Origin: Halorhabdus amylolytica
Lineage (GTDB): Archaea > Halobacteriota > Halobacteria > Halobacteriales > Haloarculaceae
DNA length: 64,000 bases
Reading direction: 5' to 3'
NCBI RefSeq assembly: GCF_004944975.1
Contig: NZ_SPQG01000002.1
Location: forward strand, 370,409-434,408
Shown: positions 51,189-59,682 of the stretch, one piece after another
Layout of the letters: every line of letters starts with the position of its first letter
How positions within the stretch are numbered: position 1 is the stretch's first letter
Translations under genes and position numbers: made by a program
The notes under the pieces: generated by a model
Databases searched by the model: none
The model's input: the letters and a program-made list of their open reading frames with translations, nothing else
Told to the model about the DNA's origin: nothing

Positions 51189-52412
51189 TTAGGTGACGTC
51201 CTCGACTCGCGCCACCCACGGACAGAGCGGGTCGCTCGCCAGCGCGTTCCCGGTGACTGCGTGCGCCCGGGAGCGAGATCCACCACAGATATCCAGATAG
51301 TCACATGCCCCACAGGAGCCGGCGAACTGATCCGTGTTCCGCAGACGCTCGAAGAGGTCCGCATTCCGGTAGATATCAACGAGACTCCGCTCGGTGACGT
51401 TGCCGCCACTCTGGGGGAGAAAGCCCGACGGATAGACCCCGCCCTCGTAACTGACGAACACGAACCCCTTGCCCGCCCGCGTCGAGCCCACCCGGACGCC
51501 CTCACCTGACTCACGGCGCTCGAGTTCGTCGGCGACACGCCGGTAATGCGGCGCCTCGACGGTGATAACCCGATAGGGTGCCTCCCGGCCGCGACTGTAG
51601 AGCCACTCCATCACCTCGACGGTCCGGTCGGGCTCGAGTTGTTCGAGTTCCTCGCCGCGGCCGATCGGGACGAGGAAGAACACCTCCCACATCGCCGCAC
51701 TGAAGTCCGCGACCATGTCGGCGATTTCGGGGAGGTCCTCGACCGTGTTCGCGGTGACGGTCGTGTTGATCTGGATCTCCATGCCCGCCGCGCGGGCCTG
51801 CCGGGCGGCCTGCTCGACGCGGGCGAACGATCCCTCCTCGCCGCGGAACTCGTCGTGGGCCGCCGGGGTCGCGCCGTCCAGTGAGAGCGCGATCCGCTCG
51901 ACACCCGTCTCGGCCAGTCGCCCGATCACGTCTTCGGTGAGGTTCTCCGTCGGCGCGGGCGTGACAGCCGTCGTGACGTCCCGCTTGGCGGCGTGGTCGA
52001 GCAACTCGAAGAGATCCGGTCGCTCCAGCGGGTCGCCCCCGGAGAACACCAGGATGGGCTGTGGGTGGCCGAAGTCCCCGATCGAGTTGATGAACTCCTT
52101 TCCCTCCGCCGTCGAGAGTTCCGCGGGATCGCGTTCGGGCTGTGCCTCGGCCCGACAGTGATCGCACTCGAGTTCGCAAGCCTGGGTGACCTCCCAGGTG
52201 ACGATCAGCGGTCGCTCGTCATAGTTTCGCGTCCCGGGATGACCGCCCGGGTGCCCGCTGTTTCCGGACTTGGGTTGACCACCGGGATGGCCGCTATCCG
52301 ACGAGCCGGGTTGACCACCGGGATGGCCGCTATCCGACGAGCCGGGTTGATCACCGGGATTGCCGTGCGGTTCGGACGGCGATCCGTCGCCGTGCGGGTG
52401 GTCCTCTGACAT
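51189..52412 (-). CDS. Radical SAM/SPASM protein with N-terminal repeats (407 aa)
   Basis: The first [4Fe-4S] cluster motif is CELECDHC (CxxxCxxC) near residues 80-87, in TWEVTQACELECDHCRAEAQ. FSGGDPLERPD is the SAM GGE-like motif, and the C-terminal auxiliary cluster region is CGACDYLDICGGSRSR with a final LC. It resembles the TIGR04053 or AhbD-like group, related to heme biosynthesis. The substrate is not known. The N-terminal 60 residues are a low-complexity stretch with three 12-residue repeats of the type GQPGSSDSGHPG. The start at 52412 follows from the ATG before them; the longer frame continues into the neighbour gene on the same strand. Confidence 0.85.
   Translation of the reverse strand: MSEDHPHGDGSPSEPHGNPGDQPGSSDSGHPGGQPGSSDSGHPGGQPKSGNSGHPGGHPGTRNYDERPLIVTWEVTQACELECDHCRAEAQPERDPAELSTAEGKEFINSIGDFGHPQPILVFSGGDPLERPDLFELLDHAAKRDVTTAVTPAPTENLTEDVIGRLAETGVERIALSLDGATPAAHDEFRGEEGSFARVEQAARQARAAGMEIQINTTVTANTVEDLPEIADMVADFSAAMWEVFFLVPIGRGEELEQLEPDRTVEVMEWLYSRGREAPYRVITVEAPHYRRVADELERRESGEGVRVGSTRAGKGFVFVSYEGGVYPSGFLPQSGGNVTERSLVDIYRNADLFERLRNTDQFAGSCGACDYLDICGGSRSRAHAVTGNALASDPLCPWVARVEDVT
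52248..52355. repeat. 36-bp tandem repeat inside the radical SAM gene
   Basis: Three 36-bp units at 52248-52283, 52284-52319 and 52320-52355. The last two differ by one base; the first is diverged. They encode a Gly/Pro/His/Ser-rich tail at the protein N-terminus. Unit number is likely to vary between strains. Confidence 0.8.
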
Positions 52413-52468
52413 CAGTCCGCTGGAGATGGGTTCCCGACGGCCTAAAGCCCACGGTCGATTCCCGGGAC

Positions 52469-53575
52469 TCAGTAGCGTTCGGGGTCGATGGTCGCGGCGT
52501 AGCGCCGCATCGCCGCGTAGAAGACGACCGCTGTGGCGGCCAGACCGACGACCGTCGCCGTCGTGACCGTCGTGGCGCTCCCGACGGCGAGTTTGGCGGC
52601 GACAGTCGCGGGATGTTCTGGGAGAAGTGCCATGGCCCCGAACCCGCCGAGGACCAGGATCGAGTACAGCAGCTGGGCCTCGCGGCGCTTGGCCGTTACC
52701 AGTCCCAGCACCACGCCGATGACGACGACCAGCACTGATGCTGCCGAAACCAGGGTGAGCAGCGGAAGGACGTTCCGGATCGCGATCCCGTTGAATGTGA
52801 GCAAGACGATCCACAGCAGCGCTTGAGCGGGAGCCAGTACGGCCATGCCCAGGGCCTTCCCGTCGACGATGTCGGTAAGCGAGACGGGCGCGACACGCAG
52901 GAGTTCGAGCGTCCCGCGTTCGATCTCCTCGGTGACGGCGTCGACGGCGATCGACCCGCTGATGAACGGCGGCAGGAACAGAAGCAGCGGGACGAGCACG
53001 GTGTAGGTGAACGCGAAGTACGGGCTCGCGTTCTGCTCCGACGGGAGTTCGACGGGCTGGCGTGTCACCCACTCGGCCCGCTCGGTCCGCTCGTTACGTT
53101 CCAGGGCCTCCAGCACGGAGCGGATCTGGACGACCGCGAGCGTCGAGCGGATGCTCCCCTCGGGGACCGACGCTGTCACCTGTATCGTCCCGTTGACCGT
53201 GTTCCCGTCGAGGATCGAATCCACCTGTCCACGTTGGAAGGCGGCCTGGGCGTCGGCGTAACTACCGAACCGTGCCGTCCGAATCCCGTCGACTTCGGCA
53301 GCCGCTTCCTGGAGTTCCTCGGCCGCGTCGCCGGAGACTCCGACTTCGATACCGCCGGCCTGGACCGAGCCCGGATCGTACAGCGACGTGAGGCCGACGA
53401 CCAGGAACGACGAGAACGCTGCGATGAACAGCTGGATGAGCAGCGCGAGGACGATCGTCTTCTCCCGGGAGAGTGAGGCGACGTCCCGGCGAGCGATCGT
53501 CAGTCGAACGTCGTTCAGCCAGCCGCTGTTCCCCTGGCTTTCCCAGTCATTTCCGGTCGATCGATCACCCGACAA
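52469..53575 (-). CDS. ABC-2 type permease (368 aa)
   Basis: A NatB-like exporter permease. The N-terminal helix (about 42-64) is followed by an extracellular domain (about 70-185: VQAGGIEVGVSGDAAEELQE and onward), then five helices. ITEEIERGTLELLRVAPVSL-type coupling text is seen in VTEEIERGTLELLRVAPVS, which contacts the ATPase. DPGSVQAGG suggests a periplasmic loop. The gene overlaps the next one upstream by 11 bp, and together with the fused permease and ATPase it makes an export system. It is upstream of the radical SAM gene on the same strand. Confidence 0.85.
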   Translation of the reverse strand: MSGDRSTGNDWESQGNSGWLNDVRLTIARRDVASLSREKTIVLALLIQLFIAAFSSFLVVGLTSLYDPGSVQAGGIEVGVSGDAAEELQEAAAEVDGIRTARFGSYADAQAAFQRGQVDSILDGNTVNGTIQVTASVPEGSIRSTLAVVQIRSVLEALERNERTERAEWVTRQPVELPSEQNASPYFAFTYTVLVPLLLFLPPFISGSIAVDAVTEEIERGTLELLRVAPVSLTDIVDGKALGMAVLAPAQALLWIVLLTFNGIAIRNVLPLLTLVSAASVLVVVIGVVLGLVTAKRREAQLLYSILVLGGFGAMALLPEHPATVAAKLAVGSATTVTTATVVGLAATAVVFYAAMRRYAATIDPERY

Positions 53576-55403
53576 AGACAGTCACCACCGTTAGGTTGTA
53601 CGCGAGATGAATCAGGATCGCCACCGTGATCCCCACGACGTAGCCCCGCCGACTGTAGACCGCACCGATCGCCGACGCGGTTGCCGTCACGGCGTGCAAC
53701 GCGAGCGGTGCCAGCAACAGGGCTCCCACAAGCAACGGAGACACCTCGCTGGGAACGTTGCTGGTGGCGAACGCGGCTTGCTGGACCTCCGGCAGGTCGG
53801 TCCCGAGCAACTGTACGATGAGGCCGAGCTTTTCCGCGATGAAAAATCCCAGTCCCGACAGCGACCCGACGACGATTGCGTTCCTGACTGTTCGGGCGTA
53901 CTTCTTGTGGACGAATCCGGCGTAGAGGTGGATGCTCTTTGCGAGTTCCTCGATGACTGCGACCGCGATGAGGATCGCCGGGATCGAAAACGAGCGCGGG
54001 ACGGCGAACAGCATTGCGACGGCGACCAGTTCCGTCACCAGTACGAACGGCAGCAGGATGATCGAGAGCTTCGCGGCGCTCGTTCGGCGCTTGATCCGTC
54101 CGGAGAGCGAATCGAGGACCTTCAGCGGGATCGGTCGCTGGGTGAACATATCCTCCTCGCGGTAGAGGCCCGCCCCGAGACCGAACGTGACGACGGCCGT
54201 CAGGAACGGCGGCAGCGTCGAGAAGGTGAACTCGACGAGGCTGATGGCCTGGCCCTGGAGGTCACGGACGACGAGAGTCAGCGGCGAGATGAGCGCGATC
54301 GGCGTCACGTCGGTGAAGATCGCCGGCACGAAGGCGTAACTCGTCAGCGCGACCGTGATCGTCACCGTCACGAAGGTGAGTTCCTTGAACGACCGGGCGA
54401 ACATCGCGCCTGTGAACGTCGCCCCGAGGAACAGCAGGACCAGCGGCGTCACCGCGAGTAGCGAGATCCAGCCCGTCGCCACCGTCGGCCCCACCGCCAG
54501 CAATCCCACCGTTATCATCGTCTCGAAGGCCATCGCGCCGAGGAAGTACGGCAGCGTCTTCCCGGTGATGATGTCTCCACGGGAGACGGGCGAGACAAGC
54601 ATGAGTTCGCCACGACGGTTGATCCGCTCGCTGAGGATCGTACTGCCGTAGGCCTGGATGACGAAGTTCAGCGGCAGGACGAAGACGAACGCCAGCACGA
54701 GCGATCCGAAGGGGAACGGTGGCGCGATGTCGGAGGGCGATCCGCTCGCTCCGCCCCCTCCGAGGCCACCAAACAGCCCGCCGAGGCCGCCGAGTGATCC
54801 ACCTCCGTCACCGCCTCCGGAAACCGAATCGCCTTCACCGACACCGGGATCCGTGCCGCCGTCACCCCCGTCAGATCCCGAACCGCCCGTTGCACTGTCC
54901 GTGCCGTCCTGGCCCCCGTCAGTTCCGTCGGATCCGTCAGCCGGGGCCGTCTGCAGCGTCCGATCGACATAATTCAGGGACACAGACACCGGAAACGCCG
55001 CGGTCCGGTTGTCTTCCCGTCCCATCATCTCGTCGTTGTAACGCTGGGTCGCACTCCGTAATTCCGATCGCGCTGCCCGCCCTTTCGGCGAATCTGCCGT
55101 CGCCACGATCCGCGACCCGTCGATCAGGAGGTCGAGTCGTCCCTCTTCGACGCCGTCGAGAGTGGGCTCACGGACCGCGAACGTCGACTCGTTGGTCACG
55201 ACGTCGTGATAGGGGCTTGCTTCGTCGACGCCGACCCGGTAGATACCTGAGTCCAGTGCGACGCCCTGACTGGCGATGAGTGGCGCGAGCGCCCCGATTA
55301 GCAGGATCGCTCCGACTGCGATGGCGACCGTCCGACGGTCGATTCCGCCTGCGTTCTTGGTGACCTCCCAGCGGGCGATGCGGAGGACTTTCCTCGCCCG
55401 CAC
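53565..55403 (-). CDS. ABC-2 permease fused to PrsW-like intramembrane protease (612 aa)
   Basis: An N-terminal ABC-2 permease half (about 1-420) has helix 1 at 27-49, an outer loop with a long Gly/Ser/Asp linker (about 155-220), then NRRGELMLVSPVSRGDIITG as the coupling motif. The C-terminal half (about 425-612) matches PrsW-family membrane metalloproteases: AVAVIEELAKSIHLYAGFVH gives the EExxK-like motif, with later His in LALHAVTATASAIG and HLAYNL. In bacteria PrsW cleaves anti-sigma factors; here it is joined to a permease. It overlaps the 52469 gene by 11 bp and follows the ATPase gene by 2 bp. Confidence 0.85.
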   Translation of the reverse strand: MRARKVLRIARWEVTKNAGGIDRRTVAIAVGAILLIGALAPLIASQGVALDSGIYRVGVDEASPYHDVVTNESTFAVREPTLDGVEEGRLDLLIDGSRIVATADSPKGRAARSELRSATQRYNDEMMGREDNRTAAFPVSVSLNYVDRTLQTAPADGSDGTDGGQDGTDSATGGSGSDGGDGGTDPGVGEGDSVSGGGDGGGSLGGLGGLFGGLGGGGASGSPSDIAPPFPFGSLVLAFVFVLPLNFVIQAYGSTILSERINRRGELMLVSPVSRGDIITGKTLPYFLGAMAFETMITVGLLAVGPTVATGWISLLAVTPLVLLFLGATFTGAMFARSFKELTFVTVTITVALTSYAFVPAIFTDVTPIALISPLTLVVRDLQGQAISLVEFTFSTLPPFLTAVVTFGLGAGLYREEDMFTQRPIPLKVLDSLSGRIKRRTSAAKLSIILLPFVLVTELVAVAMLFAVPRSFSIPAILIAVAVIEELAKSIHLYAGFVHKKYARTVRNAIVVGSLSGLGFFIAEKLGLIVQLLGTDLPEVQQAAFATSNVPSEVSPLLVGALLLAPLALHAVTATASAIGAVYSRRGYVVGITVAILIHLAYNLTVVTVFVG

Positions 55404-55405
55404 GA

Positions 55406-56320
55406 TCAGGCCCCCGAGCCGGCGTTCCCGGTTTCGACCGCTCGATCGTCTCCCCTGCCCGGTTCGGCCACGTTGAGGAACACTTCCTCGAGACTCGATT
55501 CTTCGGTTCGGATGTCGACGACCTCCCCACCGCGCTCTGCCGCGACCGTCCGGGTCTCCTCGACGGCAGCCATCGAGGTGACGCTGCGCTTGAACCGGCC
55601 GTTCTCCCGGACACTATCGGGCACCTCGACGGTCGTGTAGACGTGATAGGTCGTCTCGCCGTGTTCGTCCTGCAGTGCGTCGAGGGGGCCCTTGGCTACG
55701 ATCGATCCTTCGTTCATGATGGCGACGCGATCGCAGATCGACTCGACGTGATAGAGGTTGTGGGCACTGAAGACGATCGTCTTGCCCTCCTCTGCGAGTT
55801 CGGTCGTAAAGTCGATGATGAAGTTCGTCGTCAGCGGGTCGAGTCCGCTGGCCGGTTCGTCGTAAACCAGCACGTCCGGATCATTGATCAACGAGCGCGC
55901 GATCGCGACTTTCCGCTTCATCCCCTTGGACATGTCCCCGAGGGGCCGCGTCCGGTGTTCGAGATCGAGGCGATCGAGCGTCTCGTGCATCCGTCGGGTG
56001 GCCTCGTGTTCCGGCACGTCGTAGAGGTCCCCAAAGAAGGAGAGGTACGACAGCGGCGTCATCTCCTCGTAGAGGGGCGACTCCTCGGGGAGGAATCCGA
56101 GTCGCCGGCGCATCGCCGTGTCGTCGGTCGCGAGTCCGGCGATCTGTACGTCGCCGGCCGTCGGTTCGACCAAGCCGGCGAGCATCTTCAGGGTGGTCGT
56201 CTTCCCGGCGCCGTTGGGGCCGATGATCCCGAAAACTTCGCCCTGATCCACCGAGAAGGTACTGCCCTCGACGGCCGCGAAGTCGCCGTACTCCTTGCGC
56301 AGGTCGCGGACCTCGATCAT
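55406..56320 (-). CDS. ABC transporter ATP-binding protein, NatA-like (304 aa)
   Basis: An ATPase with Walker A IIGPNGAGKTTT, Q-loop region LGFLPEESPLYEEMTPLSYL, signature DMSKGMKRKVAIA, Walker B VLVYDEPASGLD, and switch His in IVFSAHNLYHV. The C-terminal third is a regulatory domain (about 220-290). The start ATG 56320 (MIEVRDLRKEYG) is at the natural first strand. Minus-strand AGGTATACG (56346-56354) lies about 25-35 bp upstream. With the two permeases it forms an export system; substrate unknown. Confidence 0.93.
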   Translation of the reverse strand: MIEVRDLRKEYGDFAAVEGSTFSVDQGEVFGIIGPNGAGKTTTLKMLAGLVEPTAGDVQIAGLATDDTAMRRRLGFLPEESPLYEEMTPLSYLSFFGDLYDVPEHEATRRMHETLDRLDLEHRTRPLGDMSKGMKRKVAIARSLINDPDVLVYDEPASGLDPLTTNFIIDFTTELAEEGKTIVFSAHNLYHVESICDRVAIMNEGSIVAKGPLDALQDEHGETTYHVYTTVEVPDSVRENGRFKRSVTSMAAVEETRTVAAERGGEVVDIRTEESSLEEVFLNVAEPGRGDDRAVETGNAGSGA

Positions 56321-56417
56321 GCTGGCCGAGCTAACGGGGCGAGGAACGTATACCTTGGCTCTCGGGTGATCGGAACGCTGGCATACCTTTTTGATCCTGG
56401 TCGCCGTTTGGCTGACA

Positions 56418-57131
56418 ATGTCTGTCAGTTTTGATTTCGAGGACGCAGTGGTCGTCGTCACCGGCGCCGGCGGCGCGCTAGGGAGTGCAACCGCCGAGGC
56501 ATTCAGTGCCGCCGGCGCGACGGTCTGTGCTGCCGACGTGATCGATCCGGACGACGAGGCGCACCGCCTCGATGCGGACATCACGGGAGTGTCGACCTAT
56601 CGCGTCGACTTCACCGACGAAGGGGCCGTCGAGAGCGCAGTCGACGAGATGGTCGCAGATCACGGGCGGATCGACGCGCTCGTCTGTACTGCCGGGACGT
56701 GGCGTGGCGGGGACCCGATCGAGGAGACCGCGATCACCGTGGTCGACCTCCTGTTCGACGTGAACGTCCGCACGGCACTGCTGGCTGCCAAATACGCCCT
56801 TCCACATCTCCAGGAGACCGGCGGCTCGATCGTGACCGTCGCCTCCCAGTCCTCACTGTCGGGCGGCGAGGGTGACGGTCCCTACCGGGCCAGCAAGGCC
56901 GCAGTGCGCCTACTCACCGAATCGATCGCCGCCGAAAACGCCGGCGTCGTCCGGGCGAACGCGATTCTACCGGACGTCATCGACACGTCAGCCAACCGCG
57001 AGATGATGCCCGACGCCGATTTCGACGCGTGGGCCGATCCCGCCGACCTTGCGAGCGTGATCCGATTTCTCTGTAGCGACGCCGCCGGTCCGATCACCGG
57101 CGCATCGATACCGCTCAACGGCGAGTCCTGA
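56418..57131 (+). CDS. Short-chain dehydrogenase/reductase (237 aa)
   Basis: A classical SDR. The nucleotide-binding TGAGGALGSATAEAF follows the first strand. The catalytic core reads TVASQSSLSGGEGDGPYRAS with Ser, Tyr and Lys (YRASK). NAG is replaced by CTAGTWRGG. The C-terminal NG motif is GASIPLNGES. The substrate is unknown. The start at 56418 (MSVSFDFEDAVVVVTG) lies about 25-37 bp from the AT-rich GCATACCTTTTTG. The stop TGA (57129-57131) shares its last base with repeat element copy B. Confidence 0.92.
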   Translation: MSVSFDFEDAVVVVTGAGGALGSATAEAFSAAGATVCAADVIDPDDEAHRLDADITGVSTYRVDFTDEGAVESAVDEMVADHGRIDALVCTAGTWRGGDPIEETAITVVDLLFDVNVRTALLAAKYALPHLQETGGSIVTVASQSSLSGGEGDGPYRASKAAVRLLTESIAAENAGVVRANAILPDVIDTSANREMMPDADFDAWADPADLASVIRFLCSDAAGPITGASIPLNGES

Positions 57132-57212
57132 TACGGATTATTGTAGTGATTTACCGGTATCCGTCGACCCCCGGGTCGGCGTCATCCGGAAAGAATCTAC
57201 AATAATCCGTCT
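57131..57212. repeat. 82-bp palindromic element, copy B
   Basis: Second copy of the element at 14467-14548: ACGGATTATTGTAG (57133-57146) pairs with CTACAATAATCCGT (57197-57210). The core is nearly identical to copy A. Where copy A has a C-G pair near the inner end of the arms, copy B has A-T; both partners changed. It begins on the last base of the SDR stop codon. Confidence 0.85.
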
Positions 57213-57505
57213 GAGACGCCTTCGATATCGACGACGGATATTGGGTGTACTTCGAACTCGACGACGAATATTGAGTGAACTTCGAACCCGAAGACGAGTT
57301 CTGTGCTGATTTCGAGGATGATGGAAAATATTGAAGAAAGACGATATACTCCGATTAATAACAATTATTCGATATGGGATGGCCGATCATTCACGGATTT
57401 GCACTTTCAGGCCTCGATCCGTGAGGTGGCTTATCAAATCAGGGCTGACAGATTCCGGTAAATATCGATGTTTTAATTGCGAGGGGTGTGAAACGATATC
57501 ATCGT
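57213..57505. other. Gene-poor region upstream of the NSS transporter
   Basis: No intact gene. AT-rich by local standards. It holds the 30-bp repeat ghost (57221-57340), a stretch of AT-rich DNA and the promoter of the transporter. Short open frames here are not supported. Confidence 0.55.
57221..57340 (+). repeat. Four 30-bp units, a ghost of a 10-residue coding repeat
   Basis: Units start at 57221, 57251, 57281 and 57311, each beginning TTCGA. Read in the same frame they give FDIDDGYWVY, FELDDEY(stop)VN, FEPEDEFCAD and FEDDGKY(stop)RK. A 10-residue acidic, aromatic repeat is visible through two stop codons of the TGG to TGA type. The units have decayed from a coding sequence or have been copied from one elsewhere. 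Confidence 0.65.
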
Positions 57506-58888
57506 ATGAGCACTGGTGAAGGTGTTCGTGAAACGTGGTCGACACGAATCGGATTCATCCTCGCGGCGGTCGGCAGTGCCGTAGGATTGGGCAACATCTG
57601 GCGGTTCCCTTTCCAGGTAGGCCAGGAAGGTGGGGCCGCGTTCATGGTCATGTACCTGGCGTTCGTTGTATTGATCGGATTCCCGGCGATGATGGTCGAG
57701 TTCGTCGTCGGGCGAAAGACCGGGCTGAACACGGTCGGCGCGATACGCGAGTTCGCCGGGGGTGCATGGAAGTACCTCGGTGGATTGTTCGTGTTCATCG
57801 GCTTCGTGATCCTCTCGTACTACAGCGTCGTTGGCGGCTGGGTACTCCGGTACATCGGCGGCAGCGTCACCGGGGGATACACCGGCACCGCCGCCGAGGG
57901 CGCACCGCCAGTCGCCGCCCAGTACTTCGGCACTATCTCTTCAGGCCTGGACACGCTGCTGTTCCACGGGTTGTTCATGGTCATCGTGATCGCGATCGTC
58001 GCGATGGGTGTCCAGCGCGGGATCGAACTGGGCGTGAAGGTGATGGTCCCGGCGATCATCGCCATCTTCGCCGCTCTCGCCGTCTACGCGTTCACACTCG
58101 GCGGCGCCACAGAGGCCTACAGCTACTACCTCTCACCTGACCTGGGCTACCTGCTCGACAACTGGCAGAGTATCGTCCCCGCTGCCGCCGGTCAGGGCTT
58201 CTTCACGCTCTCGCTCGGGATGGGTGTGATGATAACCTACGCATCATACCTCTCGGAGGACGAGAACCTGGGAGTCGACGGCGCGACGATCGTCGGGTTC
58301 AACACAGGCATCTCGATTCTGACCGGGCTGATCGTCTTCCCGATCCTCTTTACGGCCGGCGTCGATCCCGAGACGTCGGGTGCTGGGGCGATTTTCATCA
58401 GCGTCGCACAGGCGCTGGGAAGCATCCCCTTCGGCGAGATCGTCGGCGTGCTGTTCTTCGCGACAGTCGCAATCGCCGCCCTCTCCTCGGCGATCAGCCT
58501 GATCGAAGTCGTCGTCTCCTACGTCATCGATGAATTCGGGCTTGATCGCGTGCCGGCGACAGCCGGTATCGGCACGCTGATCTTCCTCCTCGGTGCTCCC
58601 GTCACTTACGACACCGTCATGGTCGATCTCTACGACATCTTCGCAGCTCAGGTCCTGCTGGTGCTGGGCGGAATTCTGCTCGTGATCCTCGTCGCCTGGC
58701 TCCACGCCGACGAAGCCATCGACGAACTCAAGAAAGGCGTCGGTAACCTGGCCTGGATCGGGGACCTGTGGCTGTGGATGGTCCGGGTCCCGGTGTTGGT
58801 CGTGTTGCTCGTCTCGCTGTATCTCGGCGTCGACGGGTTCGTCGAGTTCCTTCAGGGCGACTTTGCCGAGTTCCTCAGCTCGCTGTAA
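57506..58888 (+). CDS. Sodium-dependent transporter, NSS/SNF family (460 aa)
   Basis: A Na+-coupled amino acid or similar transporter. It begins MSTGEGVRETWSTRIGFILA, and the Na+ site motif AAVGSAVGLGNIWRFPFQ is diagnostic of NSS. Twelve helices can be counted; GFFTLSLGMGVMITYASYLS and ALSSAISLIEVVVSYV are conserved TM6 and TM8 words. The bacterial and archaeal members lack the long eukaryotic loop. The substrate is unknown. The ATG at 57506 is chosen over the TTG or GTG codons farther up. It is monocistronic. Confidence 0.93.
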   Translation: MSTGEGVRETWSTRIGFILAAVGSAVGLGNIWRFPFQVGQEGGAAFMVMYLAFVVLIGFPAMMVEFVVGRKTGLNTVGAIREFAGGAWKYLGGLFVFIGFVILSYYSVVGGWVLRYIGGSVTGGYTGTAAEGAPPVAAQYFGTISSGLDTLLFHGLFMVIVIAIVAMGVQRGIELGVKVMVPAIIAIFAALAVYAFTLGGATEAYSYYLSPDLGYLLDNWQSIVPAAAGQGFFTLSLGMGVMITYASYLSEDENLGVDGATIVGFNTGISILTGLIVFPILFTAGVDPETSGAGAIFISVAQALGSIPFGEIVGVLFFATVAIAALSSAISLIEVVVSYVIDEFGLDRVPATAGIGTLIFLLGAPVTYDTVMVDLYDIFAAQVLLVLGGILLVILVAWLHADEAIDELKKGVGNLAWIGDLWLWMVRVPVLVVLLVSLYLGVDGFVEFLQGDFAEFLSSL

Positions 58889-58960
58889 TCGCTTCTGTCA
58901 TCCCGTTGGTCCCCTGCTATGTCCTCCCAGAGCCGCGGGACCGTCTGCGGGTTTTGTCGA

Positions 58961-59587
58961 TTATCGAACGAAGTAGGGCTCATCGCCACCGACGAGGCGT
59001 CCGAGGTCCGCCTCGCGCCGGAAGTCCCGTGCCTGTAACTCCGTCAGTGCGTCACCGAGTTCTTGCCTTTCCCCGTCCGTCCACGTTCTCGGGTCGGCGA
59101 TCGGCATCACGAGCCAGCCACTGCCGATCACTTCCGTCGCGTGCAACTCCTGCATGTCGAGATCCGCCGTCGATCTGGTCGTCATGTTCTCGAAGACCCA
59201 CTTCGTCGCCCGTTCGCCGACCGGCAGGAGGACGTGTGCAGCGATCGCCCGAACCTCTGATTCGATGAACACCTCGAAACGGCGATAATCGTCGTCGGTC
59301 GGCGTACTCTCTGGCACGCAAAGGTGAAGATACGAGAGGTACGTCGAGGCGACCGTCGGCGGTGTCCCCACTCTCCGGAGCAGGCCACCCTGGAGCAGCG
59401 CTCGCTGGAGTACTTCAGCTCCTGGCGTCTCCGTGAACGGGATTCCCGACGTGACGCCGCCGTGGGCGCCCGGATGGTCGCCGATCACGTGGAAGTCCGC
59501 CCCGACATCGCCGAATCCCGGGACGAACCGCTCACAGTCCGGCTGGTACCCGAACGGATTGGACTCGATGTCTGCGACGTAGGTCAC
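58961..59587 (-). CDS. Uracil-DNA glycosylase-like protein (208 aa)
   Basis: It looks like a haloarchaeal relative of family 4/5 uracil-DNA glycosylases. Words are VTYVADIESNPFGYQPDCER, FHVIGDHPGAHGGVTSGIPF (the pocket loop, usually GEGPG), STYLSYLHLCVPE (N-like motif) and HVLLPVGERATKWVF. No four-Cys cluster is complete, so it is closer to the iron-free type. Start: GTG 59587 in line with the VTYVAD strand; 59614 is the alternative. It would remove uracil from DNA. The 5' neighbour is the DUF5784-like gene on the same strand. Confidence 0.75.
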   Translation of the reverse strand: MTYVADIESNPFGYQPDCERFVPGFGDVGADFHVIGDHPGAHGGVTSGIPFTETPGAEVLQRALLQGGLLRRVGTPPTVASTYLSYLHLCVPESTPTDDDYRRFEVFIESEVRAIAAHVLLPVGERATKWVFENMTTRSTADLDMQELHATEVIGSGWLVMPIADPRTWTDGERQELGDALTELQARDFRREADLGRLVGGDEPYFVR

Positions 59588-59636
59588 AGTATAGGGTCGG
59601 GCGCTCGGCCGCAAGAACGTCTCGATTCCGATCGGA

Positions 59637-59682
59637 GACGCGGTTCACTGTCGAGCGGTGACGCGGTTCACTGTCGAGTGGT
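59637..59682. repeat. 23-bp tandem duplication between two genes
   Basis: Two copies of GACGCGGTTCACTGTCGAG plus four bases at 59637-59659 and 59660-59682, one mismatch. The second ends on the stop codon of the DUF5784-like gene. It is a recent local duplication in the intergenic DNA. Confidence 0.75.

Noticed and set aside
51189..52412. Radical SAM/SPASM protein as the maturase of the two sulfatases
   Set aside because: The cluster motif context (QACELECDHCRAEA) fits the TIGR04053/AhbD-like group and not anaerobic sulfatase maturases; it is also about 9 kb from the glycan locus.
57331..57519. Frame of 62 codons before the NSS transporter
   Set aside because: TTG start inside the repeat ghost, overlaps the transporter start, no promoter and no recognisable domain, despite a CxxC-like pair.
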